Assembly (NCBI RefSeq): GCF_000445445.1
Contig: NZ_ASXP01000001.1
Coordinates: forward strand, 256,001 to 320,000
Length of the DNA: 64,000 bases
Reading direction: 5' to 3'
DNA from: Sporomusa ovata DSM 2662
GTDB lineage: Bacteria > Bacillota > Negativicutes > Sporomusales > Sporomusaceae
Below, in pieces: positions 17,441-24,888 of the stretch (position 1 is the stretch's first letter; each line of letters opens with the position of its first letter). Both the position numbers and the translations under genes were made by a program. Below the pieces are notes generated by a model, which made no database searches, was not told where the DNA came from, and was given only the letters and a program-made list of their open reading frames with translations.

Positions 17441-18268
17441 ATGAAAATAAAAGTATGGGTACCATTAGTGATTACATTACTAATGGTTTGTCTGTCCAGC
17501 TATGGATTTTGTAGTGGAACAGACAAATTTAAACGAAGTGATTTTCCGGCGGTGTTGATGTACCATGATATTAAAGAAACAGAAATAAATGGATTCGATG
17601 TTTCAGTAAAGGATTTTTGTCAACAATTGGATTGGCTGGCAGCCCATGAATATAAAACATTGTCTGTTCACGAATTTGTTGAATGCCTTACGCAAAATAT
17701 TCCTTTTCCGAAAAAAAGTGTTTTAATTACCTTTGATGACGGTTATGATGGAATAAATACATATGCTGTGCCGGAACTTCGTAAGCGTGGAATGAAGGCA
17801 ACTTTCTTTATTATCAAGAACAGCATGGGAACCAAGCTGACAGGTTATTCTTACTTGACTGAGCAACAAATCAAAGAATTAAGTGTAGATCCGTTGTTCT
17901 CTATTCAACCACATACCCTGACGCATGCAGACCTTTCTAAAATTTCCGCCGAACAATTGCAAGAGGAAGTAGCGGGATCAAAGAAGTTTTTTGAGGACTT
18001 GACGGGAACACAATCCGAGACGATTGCATTTCCTTATGGCTCTTATAATAAAAGTGTCTTAGATGCAGTCGAGCGCGCTGGGTATAAAGCGTCTTTTGCT
18101 GTTAGCGACCTAGGACTTTATGATCATGAGGCGAGGTTTTCCATACCACGGATCTATATGGGGATTATTATGGGGAAAAATAATATGGAATTATTCAAAA
18201 AATCGGTGCTTAACTATAAAAGCAGCCCGAAAGAAGCTTTTGTCGAAAGATTTGGTCCTTTGTATTAA
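17441..18268 (+). CDS. Secreted polysaccharide deacetylase (PgaB N-domain type)
   Basis: ATG 17441 with AGGAG at 17425-17429 is preferred over an upstream TTG at 17414. The 275-residue protein has a hydrophobic signal segment and a complete carbohydrate esterase 4 domain: PAVLMYHDI, TFDDGYDG (metal and catalytic Asp), QPHTLTHADL (metal His pair) and AFPYGSYNK. The LMYHDI opening and LSVHEF are typical of the PgaB/IcaB group, which removes N-acetyl groups from poly-beta-1,6-GlcNAc. Deacetylation introduces charge and helps export and surface retention. It is probably cotranscribed with the serine hydrolase 46 bp upstream. Terminators follow at 18351 and 18395. Confidence 0.85.
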   Translation: MKIKVWVPLVITLLMVCLSSYGFCSGTDKFKRSDFPAVLMYHDIKETEINGFDVSVKDFCQQLDWLAAHEYKTLSVHEFVECLTQNIPFPKKSVLITFDDGYDGINTYAVPELRKRGMKATFFIIKNSMGTKLTGYSYLTEQQIKELSVDPLFSIQPHTLTHADLSKISAEQLQEEVAGSKKFFEDLTGTQSETIAFPYGSYNKSVLDAVERAGYKASFAVSDLGLYDHEARFSIPRIYMGIIMGKNNMELFKKSVLNYKSSPKEAFVERFGPLY

Positions 18269-18350
18269 AAGTTTGTAAAAGGCGAATTGCCAAGCTAAGC
18301 GGAACAGGCAGCGTAGTTCTGCTGACAAATACATCTAAACTACCAAAGGA

Positions 18351-18424
18351 GCCGTGCTGAAACCCTTACGTTTCAACACGGCCCTAGTTTTTGAACTGCT
18401 CAATGACTGAGTGGTTTTTTTTAT
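18351..18424 (+). terminator. Two consecutive terminator-like hairpins
   Basis: A 13-bp stem with one G-T pair (18351-18363 with 18370-18382) is followed by a short T run. A second 8-bp stem (18395-18402 with 18408-18415) is followed by eight or more T residues. Together they end the polysaccharide genes. Confidence 0.8.
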
Positions 18425-18677
18425 TTTTTAATGAAGCTTTACTTGACTTACCATAAGATACTAATTACAATAAAAATAATACTAGCAAATAACGATTATC
18501 TACAATGAGTGTATATAGATTCTTACCAAGCAGATCCTAAATGCTAGCAATTAAACTCAGTCTGCAAAAGAAGTTTCAAGGACGATCCTACAAGTTATTG
18601 GTTATTGCCTTCTTTGATTGCGAAAGCTGCATTATACTATTTTAATAGCTTGAAACTACAGATTTGGGGAGAATCCA
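18425..18677 (+). other. Intergenic leader of the interrupted diguanylate cyclase gene
   Basis: No coding frame is supported here. TATACT at 18633-18638 could be a -10 box, but no -35 at proper distance is convincing. GGGGAG at 18666-18671 is the ribosome site for the ATG at 18678. Confidence 0.5.
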
Positions 18678-18707
18678 ATGAGAAATCTATTATTTAAAAC
18701 GGTTAGC
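18678..18707 (+). pseudogene. First ten codons of the diguanylate cyclase gene, cut off by a transposon
   Basis: ATG 18678, preceded by GGGGAG, reads MRNLLFKTVS and then meets the left end of the transposon at 18708. Removing the element and one copy of the 6-bp duplication joins this frame exactly to codons at 21728 onward (IIFIIIILIM and then LYFSSLYNYL). This restores a continuous hydrophobic first segment of the sensor. The native protein would be 430 residues long. Confidence 0.92.
18702..18707 (+). repeat. Target site duplication, left copy (GTTAGC)
   Basis: GTTAGC lies directly outside the left end of the element and is repeated at 21722-21727 directly outside the right end. Six-base duplications are usual for Tn552/TniA-type transposition. 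Confidence 0.92.
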
Positions 18708-18742
18708 TGTAGCTGCTAACCTTCAATAACCATGCCTTGCTC
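18708..18742 (+). repeat. Left compound terminal inverted repeat
   Basis: TGTAGCTGCT, 15-base spacer, TGCCTTGCTC. The right end repeats both blocks with the same spacing in inverted orientation at 21687-21721. Such paired blocks are probably transposase binding sites. Confidence 0.9.
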
Positions 18743-18777
18743 AGTACTTTTGTCCATGAATGTTGAAGGTTGCTCTC

Positions 18778-18807
18778 TTGTTTTGCCTCATTTTTTAGGT
18801 GTATAAT
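18778..18807 (+). promoter_or_regulatory. Promoter of the transposon genes
   Basis: TTGTTT at 18778-18783 and TATAAT at 18802-18807 are 18 bp apart, inside the left end of the element and reading toward the transposase genes. Confidence 0.6.
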
Positions 18808-18894
18808 GCCAGTATTAGCTGGTACCGGGGTGAAAATGAAAAAACCACGGCGAGGATCCCTCAATCCCGTACCGTGGTTACCAAAATAAACAAC

Positions 18895-19420
18895 ATGGTC
18901 ATATTATCACGTTACGAGATACATTTCAATATTAATACGCATATTTTTAGTTTCAAGTAAGATTCTTTCCGTTTGTCCTCATTGTAGCACTCCTCTTTCT
19001 TGTCATGACCACAGAGTCCGTTACGTGAAGCTTCGTTGCGGCATTCGTGTGGCTCTTGCAGTGCCTCGTGGGTATTGTGCTAAATGTCAGCGGCTGCATA
19101 CCGAACTGCCGAGTTTCGTAAGGCCATATAAACATTATGAAGCTTCGGTTATGCAAGATGTCGTTGATGATAAATCGCTCATGACTTGCCCCGCTGATGA
19201 CTCAACCATACGCAGATGGAAAGCTGAATTTTCGGCTTCAGCACCATATATAGAAACTTTGCTTCATGCCGCATGTGCGAAAAAAGTTCCTCTGTTTGGT
19301 GAACCCCTGCTTGCAATCCTTCGCCGAAAGATTCGCCGTTGGTCCATTCTTGTCACGCCATTGCTCTGCGCTAGCGATTTCTATCCTGCCACCCAGTTTG
19401 CCTTGGTGCCGCCGGGGTAA
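18895..19420 (+). pseudogene. DUF6431-like zinc-ribbon protein of the transposon, frameshifted
   Basis: A frame from GTG 19025 to TGA/TAA at 19420 encodes a Cys-containing protein (CAKCQRLHTELP). In the same frame upstream, CPHCSTPLSCHDH supplies the matching cysteine pair but no start codon occurs before a stop at 18887. ATG 18895 in another frame opens MVILSRYEIHF and stops at 18958, close to where the frames should join. The simplest reading is a small indel near 18945-18960 that separates start from zinc ribbon. A programmed frameshift in ATTTTTAG cannot be excluded. Proteins of this kind accompany TniA-like transposases, possibly for DNA binding or target choice. Confidence 0.6.
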
Positions 19421-19459
19421 GGGTATATACTCTCTTTTAAAAGAAGGGAGTTGTTATCT

Positions 19460-20806
19460 GTGATAAAATCAGCAGAAGAAATCGCCGCAAAGCGTTTTGA
19501 AATCATCAGTTCTTTGCTTGATGCGGCACTCGATCCGTCCTTACTCATTAGCAAGAAGAAAGAGGTTGCCTGGCATACTGGCAAATCGTATCGCACCATT
19601 GGGCGATGGCTAACGGCTTATCAAGCGGACGGTTTTGAGGGTTTGAAACCCAAGACAACCGTTCCCAAAACAGCTTTTGCACTGCCGGAAGGTTATGCAG
19701 ATATTGTTGAGGCTGCGATTACGCTTCGGCGGGAATGTCCGTCCCGGAGTGTGCGGGACATCATCCAAATCCTTGAGCTTGAAGGCGTTGTTCCAAAGGA
19801 TACCATTAGCCGCAGCACCTTGCAGCGTCATTTGCAAAAAGCAGGATTTGGTATGCGGCAAATTCGTATGTATTCCAAAACAAGCCCGGCAGCTCGCCGT
19901 TTTGCCAAGCCGCATCGCGGTATGCTTTACCAAGGGGATATCAAGTATGGACCATATTTGCCAATTGGCAAGGATGATGCCAAAAAGCAGGTTTACCTTG
20001 CTGCTTGGATTGACGATGCCACACGTTTCATTGTTAGTGCGAAGTTCTATGAAAACCAGAAGCTCGACATCATTGAAGATACGCTCAGAGACGCCATCTT
20101 AACACACGGATTGCCGGATGCTGTCTATGTGGATAATGGTAAACAATATCGCAGCAACTGGCTGACCAAGGCATGCGCAAAACTTGGCATTAAGCTTCTT
20201 CATGCGCGGCCGTACCATCCCGAAGGGAAAGGTAAAATTGAAAGGTTCAATCGCCGCTTGGATTCTTTTCTTGCTGAGGCTTCCTTACAAAAACCGCAAA
20301 GCCTGGAAGAACTCAATCATTACCTTGATTTGTGGATACAGGAAAAGTACCATAAGGATCCACATGCCGGACTTGACGGAGTATCACCGGAAATTGCTTA
20401 CCTAACCGATAAAAAGGCGCTTAGATTTCCAGACATCGAAGCTTGCCGTGAGGCATTTTTGCATACGGAGGAACGTGAGGTAGACAAAACCGGCTGTATC
20501 AGCTTCAATGGCAGTAAATATGAAGTGAGCATGAAACTGATTGGCCGCAAGGTCGAAGTCCTCTATGATCCTACCTGGCAGGACGAATTAGAAATTCATC
20601 ATACCGATTTTCCCGCGTTTAAAGCCAAACGGCTGCAAATTGGAGAAAACTGCCGGCAAGTGGAATTGTTTCCTGAAACACTAGAAAAGGTAACCGCCCA
20701 GAGTTCACGCATGCTGGAGGGATTAAAAAACAAATCAGTACAGCCTAAAGCCACCATTGCGACAAGCTTTAGCAGCATGGCAAAGGGACTAACGCCAAAT
20801 GTATAA
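19460..20806 (+). CDS. tniA: DDE transposase (TniA-like, rve superfamily)
   Basis: GTG 19460 is chosen because AAGGGAG lies nine bases upstream; an in-frame TTG at 19451 abuts the ribosome site. The 448-residue protein has an N-terminal helix-turn-helix region, a second HTH near residues 115-130, and an integrase core with Asp160 (QGDIKYG), Asp225 (VDNGKQY) and Glu261 (GKGKIERFN), which is a D-D(35)-E arrangement. A C-terminal beta domain (CISFNGSKYEV) is typical of TniA/Mu-type enzymes. It cuts and joins the ends of the element and probably depends on the ATPase encoded by the overlapping next gene. Confidence 0.92.
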   Translation: MIKSAEEIAAKRFEIISSLLDAALDPSLLISKKKEVAWHTGKSYRTIGRWLTAYQADGFEGLKPKTTVPKTAFALPEGYADIVEAAITLRRECPSRSVRDIIQILELEGVVPKDTISRSTLQRHLQKAGFGMRQIRMYSKTSPAARRFAKPHRGMLYQGDIKYGPYLPIGKDDAKKQVYLAAWIDDATRFIVSAKFYENQKLDIIEDTLRDAILTHGLPDAVYVDNGKQYRSNWLTKACAKLGIKLLHARPYHPEGKGKIERFNRRLDSFLAEASLQKPQSLEELNHYLDLWIQEKYHKDPHAGLDGVSPEIAYLTDKKALRFPDIEACREAFLHTEEREVDKTGCISFNGSKYEVSMKLIGRKVEVLYDPTWQDELEIHHTDFPAFKAKRLQIGENCRQVELFPETLEKVTAQSSRMLEGLKNKSVQPKATIATSFSSMAKGLTPNV

Positions 20807-21599
20807 AGCATTCTTTTCCATGAAGCATACGCCCTTTACCAACAGCATTCCGGTAGACAGCCTATATATGTCAGATGCTGTGAATGAAAGCCTTGGCAGG
20901 CTTTGTTACGCTGCGGAAAATCAACTGTTTGCCGTGGTTACTGCCGAGGTTGGATGTGGAAAAACAACGCTGATCCGAAGGCTTTCGAAAAGCTTGGACC
21001 CGGAAGAATATCTTGTGCTCTATCTTTCTGATTCACAGCTGACACCGCGCTGGTTTTATAACGGACTTCTACAGCAGCTTGGCGCCGAGGGAAAATTCTA
21101 TCGTGGTGACGCGAAACTTAGCCTGCATCGACAGCTTGAATACATGCGTGAGGTCAAGCACAAGAAAGTTCTCACCATCGTGGATGAGGCACATCTTTTA
21201 AAACGTGAAACCCTGGAAGAAATCCGGTTCATGTTAAATTACCAAATGGATTCGCAAAATCCAATGGCGCTTATCCTCGCAGGTCAGAATGAATTGTGGG
21301 ATAAGCTGAATCTACAGGTTTATGCCGCTGTTCGCCAAAGAATCGATTTAAAATGCAATCTGCCGTTCCTTGATCGTTCGCAAACAGAAGGCTACATCAA
21401 AGCGCATCTTGTTTATGCCGATGGGCAGCAGGACATCTTTACAGATAAAGCCATTGATGAAATCTACAAATATTCATCCGGCGCGTTTCGTGCCGTTAAC
21501 AAAGTCTGTATGCACAGCTTACTGAGTGCGGCGCAACGAAACAAAAAGCTTATTGATGAGCATTTGATTCATCTCGTCATTGAGAGTGAACTTCCATAA
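20799..21599 (+). CDS. tniB: ExeA/TniB-like AAA ATPase of the transposon
   Basis: A 266-residue AAA+ protein overlapping the transposase stop by 8 bp. It has Walker A (AEVGCGKTTL, about residues 49-58), Walker B (LTIVDEAHLL, about 126-135), a sensor region (LILAGQNEL) and arginine-rich VRQRIDL. The opening FFSMKHTPFTNS and the GA-F-R-A-VNKVC motif are standard for ExeA-type ATPases that accompany DDE transposases. TniB/MuB/IstB-like ATPases bind target DNA and stimulate strand transfer. A 20-bp-arm hairpin directly after the stop probably ends the transcript. Confidence 0.9.
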   Translation: MYKAFFSMKHTPFTNSIPVDSLYMSDAVNESLGRLCYAAENQLFAVVTAEVGCGKTTLIRRLSKSLDPEEYLVLYLSDSQLTPRWFYNGLLQQLGAEGKFYRGDAKLSLHRQLEYMREVKHKKVLTIVDEAHLLKRETLEEIRFMLNYQMDSQNPMALILAGQNELWDKLNLQVYAAVRQRIDLKCNLPFLDRSQTEGYIKAHLVYADGQQDIFTDKAIDEIYKYSSGAFRAVNKVCMHSLLSAAQRNKKLIDEHLIHLVIESELP

Positions 21600-21645
21600 C
21601 GACCTAAAAATTGGTATCTGCCGAGAGATGCCAATTTTTAGATCG
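21600..21645 (+). terminator. Long hairpin after the transposon genes
   Basis: Arms 21600-21619 and 21626-21645 pair over 20 bases with two wobble pairs, around the loop GCCGAG. It directly follows the ATPase stop. The T tract after the stem is weak, so it may protect the message or block readthrough rather than be a classical terminator. Confidence 0.55.
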
Positions 21646-21686
21646 TTATGCGGCAAAAATGCCGGGCAGATTTTGGCACATGTCGC

Positions 21687-21721
21687 GAGCAAGGCAAGGA
21701 CAAAAATAGCGAGCAGCTACA
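21687..21721 (-). repeat. Right compound terminal inverted repeat
   Basis: Inverted copy of the two left-end blocks with identical 15-base spacing. The element ends with ACA at 21721, and GTTAGC at 21722-21727 is the second copy of the target duplication. Confidence 0.9.
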
Positions 21722-21754
21722 GTTAGCATTATTTTTATTATAATTATCCTTATA

Positions 21755-22990
21755 ATGCTATATTTTAGTAGCTTATATAATTATCTGTTTTTTCATACCA
21801 TTGCAGAAATATTCAGTATTTGCATTGCGTTTACTGTTTTTTTGATTTCCTGGAATGCAATGCGCTATATTGAAAATAACTATCTCAAACTGATAGGCAT
21901 AGCCTATTTTTTCATTGCATTTATTGATTTATTCCATACGATGTCATACAAAGGTATGCAAATTTTCAAGGACTATGACTATTACGCTAATCAATTGTGG
22001 ATCGCTGCCCGCTATTTTGAAAGTATTATCCTCTTAATTTCCTTTATTTTTGTAAAATTAAAAATGAAGGTTAATCCATATATACTCTTTGCTATTTGTA
22101 CTATTATTACGACGTTAATTCTGAGTTCGATTTTTGTATGGAAGATATTCCCTGTGTGTTTTGTGGCTGGGGTAGGTCTTACACCTTTTAAAATATATAG
22201 TGAGTATACTATTTGTTTGATATTGTTTGCGGCAATAATTATTCTTAAAAACAATAAATCTTATTTTGAAGGAATTGTATATAGATATTTACTTTTATCA
22301 ATGGTTTGTACTATTATCTCGGAGCTCGCTTTTACCGTATATATCGATAACTATGATTTTTCAAACCTGGTAGGACATTATTTTAAGATATTTTCCTTTT
22401 ATTTAATTTATAAAACGATTATTGTCAAAGGAATACAAGAACCATATGATTTTATTTTCAGGGAGATGAAGCAAAAGGAGCAGGAACTGCTTGAGCGAAA
22501 TTGCGTCTTGCAGACCCAGGCAACAATAGATGCGCTAACCGGACTCTACAACCACAGATATATATATGAACGTCTAGAAGAAGAGGCTAAGCGATACAGC
22601 CGGAGCAATTGTCAGTTTGTTGTAATGCTCGTAGATATTGATTATTTTAAAAGAATTAACGACACTTATGGTCACCTTATAGGAGATAAAATACTAAAAG
22701 AACTGTCCAAAATTCTCAAAGATGGCACTCGGCAAACTGATTTTGTTGGACGGTATGGTGGTGAGGAATTTTTGGTTATGCTCGTAGATACAAATCTAAA
22801 TGAAGGTTTTAACGTTGCAGAAAAAATCAGACGAGTCATCGAGTTGTATGAATTTGTGGATAAAATACACTTAACTGTTAGTATAGGCATTGAAGAATAT
22901 AGTGGAGAAAAGATTAGTGAACTTCTTAATAAAGCAGATAAAAAGTTGTATGCTGCAAAAGAAAGCGGACGGAACAAGACTATTATGTAG
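21755..22990 (+). CDS. Diguanylate cyclase (MASE3-like sensor + GGDEF), 5' end removed by the transposon
   Basis: This is the remaining 411-residue frame from the first ATG after the transposon; codons 21728-21754 belong to the same native frame. The N-terminal 230 residues form a multi-helix membrane sensor resembling MASE3 (YLFFHTIAEIFSICIAF, LIGIAYFFIAFIDLFHT, YKGM). A GGDEF domain follows with the active GGEEF motif, and RQTD five residues before it matches the inhibitory I-site RxxD. The enzyme would make c-di-GMP, the ligand of the riboswitch and PilZ synthase nearby. ATG 21755 lacks a good ribosome site, so expression is uncertain; the lost part is only 19 residues of the first hydrophobic segment. 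Confidence 0.88.
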   Translation: MLYFSSLYNYLFFHTIAEIFSICIAFTVFLISWNAMRYIENNYLKLIGIAYFFIAFIDLFHTMSYKGMQIFKDYDYYANQLWIAARYFESIILLISFIFVKLKMKVNPYILFAICTIITTLILSSIFVWKIFPVCFVAGVGLTPFKIYSEYTICLILFAAIIILKNNKSYFEGIVYRYLLLSMVCTIISELAFTVYIDNYDFSNLVGHYFKIFSFYLIYKTIIVKGIQEPYDFIFREMKQKEQELLERNCVLQTQATIDALTGLYNHRYIYERLEEEAKRYSRSNCQFVVMLVDIDYFKRINDTYGHLIGDKILKELSKILKDGTRQTDFVGRYGGEEFLVMLVDTNLNEGFNVAEKIRRVIELYEFVDKIHLTVSIGIEEYSGEKISELLNKADKKLYAAKESGRNKTIM

Positions 22991-23124
22991 CTGTCATCCT
23001 TATATGTATGATGGCAGACTGTTTATTGAAGTCAAAATCTGAAAATCTCAAAAAATGTGTCAGGGAGTATGATATAGTTTTCTGAGGGAGAGGCGATGAA
23101 TTATATGGCTTTGCTATATAATCA

Positions 23125-23241
23125 GTGAATACTGAGCAAGAATTGACAGTCAGTATATATGTCATCCGGAAATCTTTTGCTACAGTAGCGGAACAATTCA
23201 ATCTTACTAAGGAGAAAGCTCCCACAACCCAGCATTTATAG
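23125..23241 (+). pseudogene. N-terminal remnant of a GNAT acetyltransferase
   Basis: GTG 23125 reads VNTEQELTVSIYVIRKSFAT and goes on to VAEQFNLTKEKAPT before TAG. This resembles the start of a family of small GNAT N-acetyltransferases. Shifting frame by one base near 23228 continues as NPAFIEFNTKR, as expected for the family, so one base appears lost and the remaining two thirds of the gene is absent. Confidence 0.5.
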
Positions 23242-23394
23242 AGTTTAATACCAAACGATTTGTCCATCTTCCTTTTCCTGTGTGCTATATGAGAAAAGAA
23301 CTGAAAACGGCCTATAGTCTTGAGTGTTCAGGGAGTTGACTTTCCACCTGAATTCCCGAAGTTTCAGCTATGCTGAAACAAGTTCACTGTTAAG

Positions 23395-23436
23395 AGAACC
23401 CAGGATGCCTGAATAATAGTGCAGATCCTGGGTTCT
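23395..23436 (-). terminator. Terminator of the URO-D gene
   Basis: A 12-bp perfect stem (AGAACCCAGGAT with its complement) encloses an 18-base loop, 70 bp downstream of the minus-strand stop codon. The U-rich side is weak on the minus strand. Confidence 0.6.
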
Positions 23437-23505
23437 TGAAAAATTAGTTAGATGTGGTATGCCAAACATTCTTACTTATTTTTTATATTAAAATCCGCAT
23501 GATTG

Positions 23506-24618
23506 CTATTTGCCATTAGCAGCAGCAATCATGGCCTTGACATTCTCCACTTTAGCATCAAGCGGCAAGCAACACCCTACCGCCAAGATAAACCCGGATG
23601 GTCCTAGATCTTTGATCAGTTTATTGCAATATTGGTAAACCTCGTCAGGTGTACCAAGTTTCAGCAAAGCGGCGGGAACGTCCCCCATAACGCACATATG
23701 ACCATCAAGGACCTTTCTAGCCTTATATATGTCAGTCGAATGATCGGACGCAAATACACATTTTCCTTTCGGAAACTCGCGGAAATATTCTAAACTCCGA
23801 TCCCAATTTGAATCAAAATGCATCAACACCTTACAGCCCTCGCCAGCCACAGTTTCAACAATTCGTTTAAGGTGTGGAAGAGCGAATTTTTCCCATAACT
23901 TAGGGGACAGAAATTCACTTGCACATCGTGTTGCGCCAATAAATACTGCATAGGGCTTCATATAGCGTATTTGCGCTCGCAAAATTTCTATCAGGTCAGT
24001 AGTCATAATATCAATAACCGATACTACTTTATCTGGAATACGATATAAGTCCTTAACTAGATTTGACATTCCCCGGTTACTTGAGAGCATATCAAAAGGC
24101 ACTCCACAGATGATCGGGGTAAACGGAACATATCCGGCTTGCTTATAGTCGGCAATAATTCGGGGAAAATCTGTCTTCATGTGAAAATCCATATCGGAAA
24201 GGGCTGTCGGTAAATTTTTGGCCAAAAATTCCTGGTGAAACTGTATGAATCCCTTATTAAGAATAGTATCATAATCATCAGCCGTCATTAGATTTACTTC
24301 TTCAATTTGCCATTGGGCATTGGGAGGTAGTTCGCGTCCGGGTAACTTTACATTGGCATATACTCCCTGCCCTAAGGAATACACGCAAGGATTCAAATAT
24401 TGGACTCCATCAATTTCGCCTAATTGCGGAATGGACCGTAAATGAATTTGACTGCTTTCATATAGATCTTTTAAATAATCGGCCAACGGAATGCCAAGGT
24501 GTCTGGCAAAAAAAGAATCACCCGTTAAAATAATAGGAACCTTGTCAGGCATTCCTAAAGCAATAGCCATATCTAATCTGTTCTGTCTCTTGCTGTACAA
24601 TTCTTGATTCGTTGTCAT
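23506..24618 (-). CDS. Uroporphyrinogen decarboxylase-family protein (probable corrinoid methyltransferase type)
   Basis: The start is ATG at 24616-24618 with AAGGAGTG eight bases upstream; an open frame extends further 5' but is unlikely to be translated. The 370-residue protein is of URO-D fold, with DMDFHMKTDFP, VLMHFDSNWD around residue 270 and a C-terminal AVGCCLPLDAK. URO-D-like proteins that are not heme enzymes often transfer methyl groups between corrinoid proteins and thiols, using a zinc site made of His and Cys residues. MHFDSN and GCC could supply such a site. No corrinoid protein gene lies beside it, so the substrate is unknown. The divergent LysR gene probably controls it. Confidence 0.75.
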   Translation of the reverse strand: MTTNQELYSKRQNRLDMAIALGMPDKVPIILTGDSFFARHLGIPLADYLKDLYESSQIHLRSIPQLGEIDGVQYLNPCVYSLGQGVYANVKLPGRELPPNAQWQIEEVNLMTADDYDTILNKGFIQFHQEFLAKNLPTALSDMDFHMKTDFPRIIADYKQAGYVPFTPIICGVPFDMLSSNRGMSNLVKDLYRIPDKVVSVIDIMTTDLIEILRAQIRYMKPYAVFIGATRCASEFLSPKLWEKFALPHLKRIVETVAGEGCKVLMHFDSNWDRSLEYFREFPKGKCVFASDHSTDIYKARKVLDGHMCVMGDVPAALLKLGTPDEVYQYCNKLIKDLGPSGFILAVGCCLPLDAKVENVKAMIAAANGK

Positions 24619-24838
24619 TGGACGAACACTCCTTCTAAATAAGTTACTATCTGAATTTATTATCATACAATTTGCAATTGAATGGAAATACATATCTTAT
24701 ATCATCTAATAGAAATGTCCTATCGACCAATTATCCTAAATCCTACTCCAAGTTCATAATATCGAGATAATTCATTCGAGTGACCTTGTCAGCTATGTAG
24801 ACAAAATATATAATAAGTTACAGAATACAAGTATATAG

Positions 24839-24858
24839 AAATCTATACATATAGATTT
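24839..24858 (+). promoter_or_regulatory. Palindromic operator candidate between URO-D and lysR genes
   Basis: AAATCTATA-CA-TATAGATTT is a perfect inverted repeat with a 2-base centre, ending 30 bp before the lysR ATG and about 220 bp upstream of the URO-D start. It has the size and symmetry of a LysR-type recognition site. Confidence 0.5.
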
Positions 24859-24888
24859 AAAATCACGAACTAGTACGGGGTGATACTT

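Larger units (their letters stand above)
18708..21721 (+). mobile_element. TniA/TniB-like transposon, complete, 3,014 bp
   Basis: Both ends start with TGTAGCTGCT, followed by 15 unrelated bases and a second shared block TGCCTTGCTC (18708-18717 and 18733-18742 on the left; 21712-21721 and 21687-21696, inverted, on the right). Flanking GTTAGC duplications mark the insertion. Cargo is a DUF6431-like zinc-ribbon gene (frameshifted), a D,D(35)E transposase and an ExeA/TniB-type AAA ATPase. The TGT terminus, the multiple end blocks and the ATPase partner place it near Tn552/Tn7-like systems. No TniQ or resolvase is present. It interrupts a diguanylate cyclase gene after codon 10. Confidence 0.93.
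22991..23505 (+). other. Intergenic region with gene remnant and hairpins
   Basis: No complete gene is visible. It contains a decayed GNAT fragment at 23125-23241, an 8-bp perfect hairpin (GTTTCAGC-TAT-GCTGAAAC, 23361-23379), and a long terminator at 23395-23436. Confidence 0.6.

Noticed and set aside
4239..18268. Naming the locus pgaABCD
   Set aside because: The deacetylase and hydrolase are separate proteins, the synthase carries a PilZ domain, no PgaD is found, and two uronate dehydrogenases are present.
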